Source: Chloroflexota bacterium
Lineage (GTDB): Bacteria; Chloroflexota; Anaerolineae; Anaerolineales; UBA11579
Assembly: GCA_030610225.1 (NCBI GenBank)
Contig: JAUWSD010000010.1
Location: 1-13,063, forward strand
Reading direction: 5' to 3'
DNA length: 13,063 nucleotides
Below are positions 12,991 to 13,063 of the stretch, in pieces. A program made the translations under genes and the position numbers. The notes under the pieces were generated by a model. That model searched no databases and was not told where the DNA came from. It worked only from the letters and a program-made list of their open reading frames with translations. Position 1 is the stretch's first letter, and each line of letters begins with the position of its first letter.

Positions 12991-13063
12991 AGGTTACCAG
13001 TGAAATACAAAATAGTGAGAAAAACGCCAATACTCGCAAAGATTACTCCTAATATGGAGAATG
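12984..13063 (-). CDS. C-terminal end of a probable membrane protein (5' part outside window)
   Basis: Reading the minus strand from the right edge, one frame stays open for 25 codons to a TAA at 12984-12986. It encodes FSILGVIFASIGVFLTILYF followed by TGNLQ, a typical transmembrane helix with a short tail. The other two frames on this strand hit stops and are less protein-like. The fragment is too short to identify the protein. The + strand also has an open frame here starting with GTG, but it has a less convincing composition. Confidence 0.5.
   Translation of the reverse strand, partial: FSILGVIFASIGVFLTILYFTGNLQ

Overview
This looks like bacterial chromosome from a Chloroflexota (Anaerolineae-like) organism. 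That is an inference from protein style: a lipoprotein with a long Thr/Pro linker after its lipobox, a jelly-roll-tailed trypsin-like protease, a YhfC-type membrane protease and small Zn-ribbon proteins. No rRNA or other marker is present to fix the taxonomy. I see no tRNA, rRNA, CRISPR array, insertion sequence or prophage gene. The region is gene-dense, with no gene-free stretch over 300 bases.

Left part (1-6691). The 3' end of a sulfite-oxidase-like molybdopterin oxidoreductase is followed after 2 nt by a lipoprotein esterase, both on the + strand. A strong bidirectional terminator and two more perfect hairpins separate them from a run of four minus-strand genes. Read in transcription order these are a sugar-phosphate nucleotidyltransferase, a PLP aminotransferase, a membrane-anchored trypsin-like protease and glutamate dehydrogenase. 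The gaps between them (about 49, 61 and 250 nt) suggest partly independent transcription. The aminotransferase and glutamate dehydrogenase both belong to amino-acid/2-oxoacid nitrogen metabolism.

Middle part (6870-8561). A two-gene + strand operon encodes a deoxynucleoside kinase and an uncharacterised protein with a Pol-beta-type nucleotidyltransferase domain. It ends in a second bidirectional terminator shared with the convergent operon to its right.

Right part (8577-12115). A tight minus-strand operon encodes a YhfC-type intramembrane protease, an ABC ATPase, an ABC-2 permease and a membrane protein with an extracytoplasmic Ig-like domain and a cytoplasmic Zn ribbon. Its genes overlap by 8 nt, overlap by 8 nt and are 2 nt apart. 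Immediately upstream are two exact 16-bp copies of the parS (ParB-binding) consensus. One is extended to a perfect 30-bp palindrome, and a perfect TATAAT lies between them. This is the most interesting part of the window: it suggests an origin-proximal location and links chromosome-segregation sites to the promoter of an uncharacterised protease/exporter operon.

Far right (12129-13063). A small Zn-ribbon protein and a two-TM membrane protein form another minus-strand operon. After two hairpins comes the C-terminal end of one more likely membrane protein that runs out of the window.
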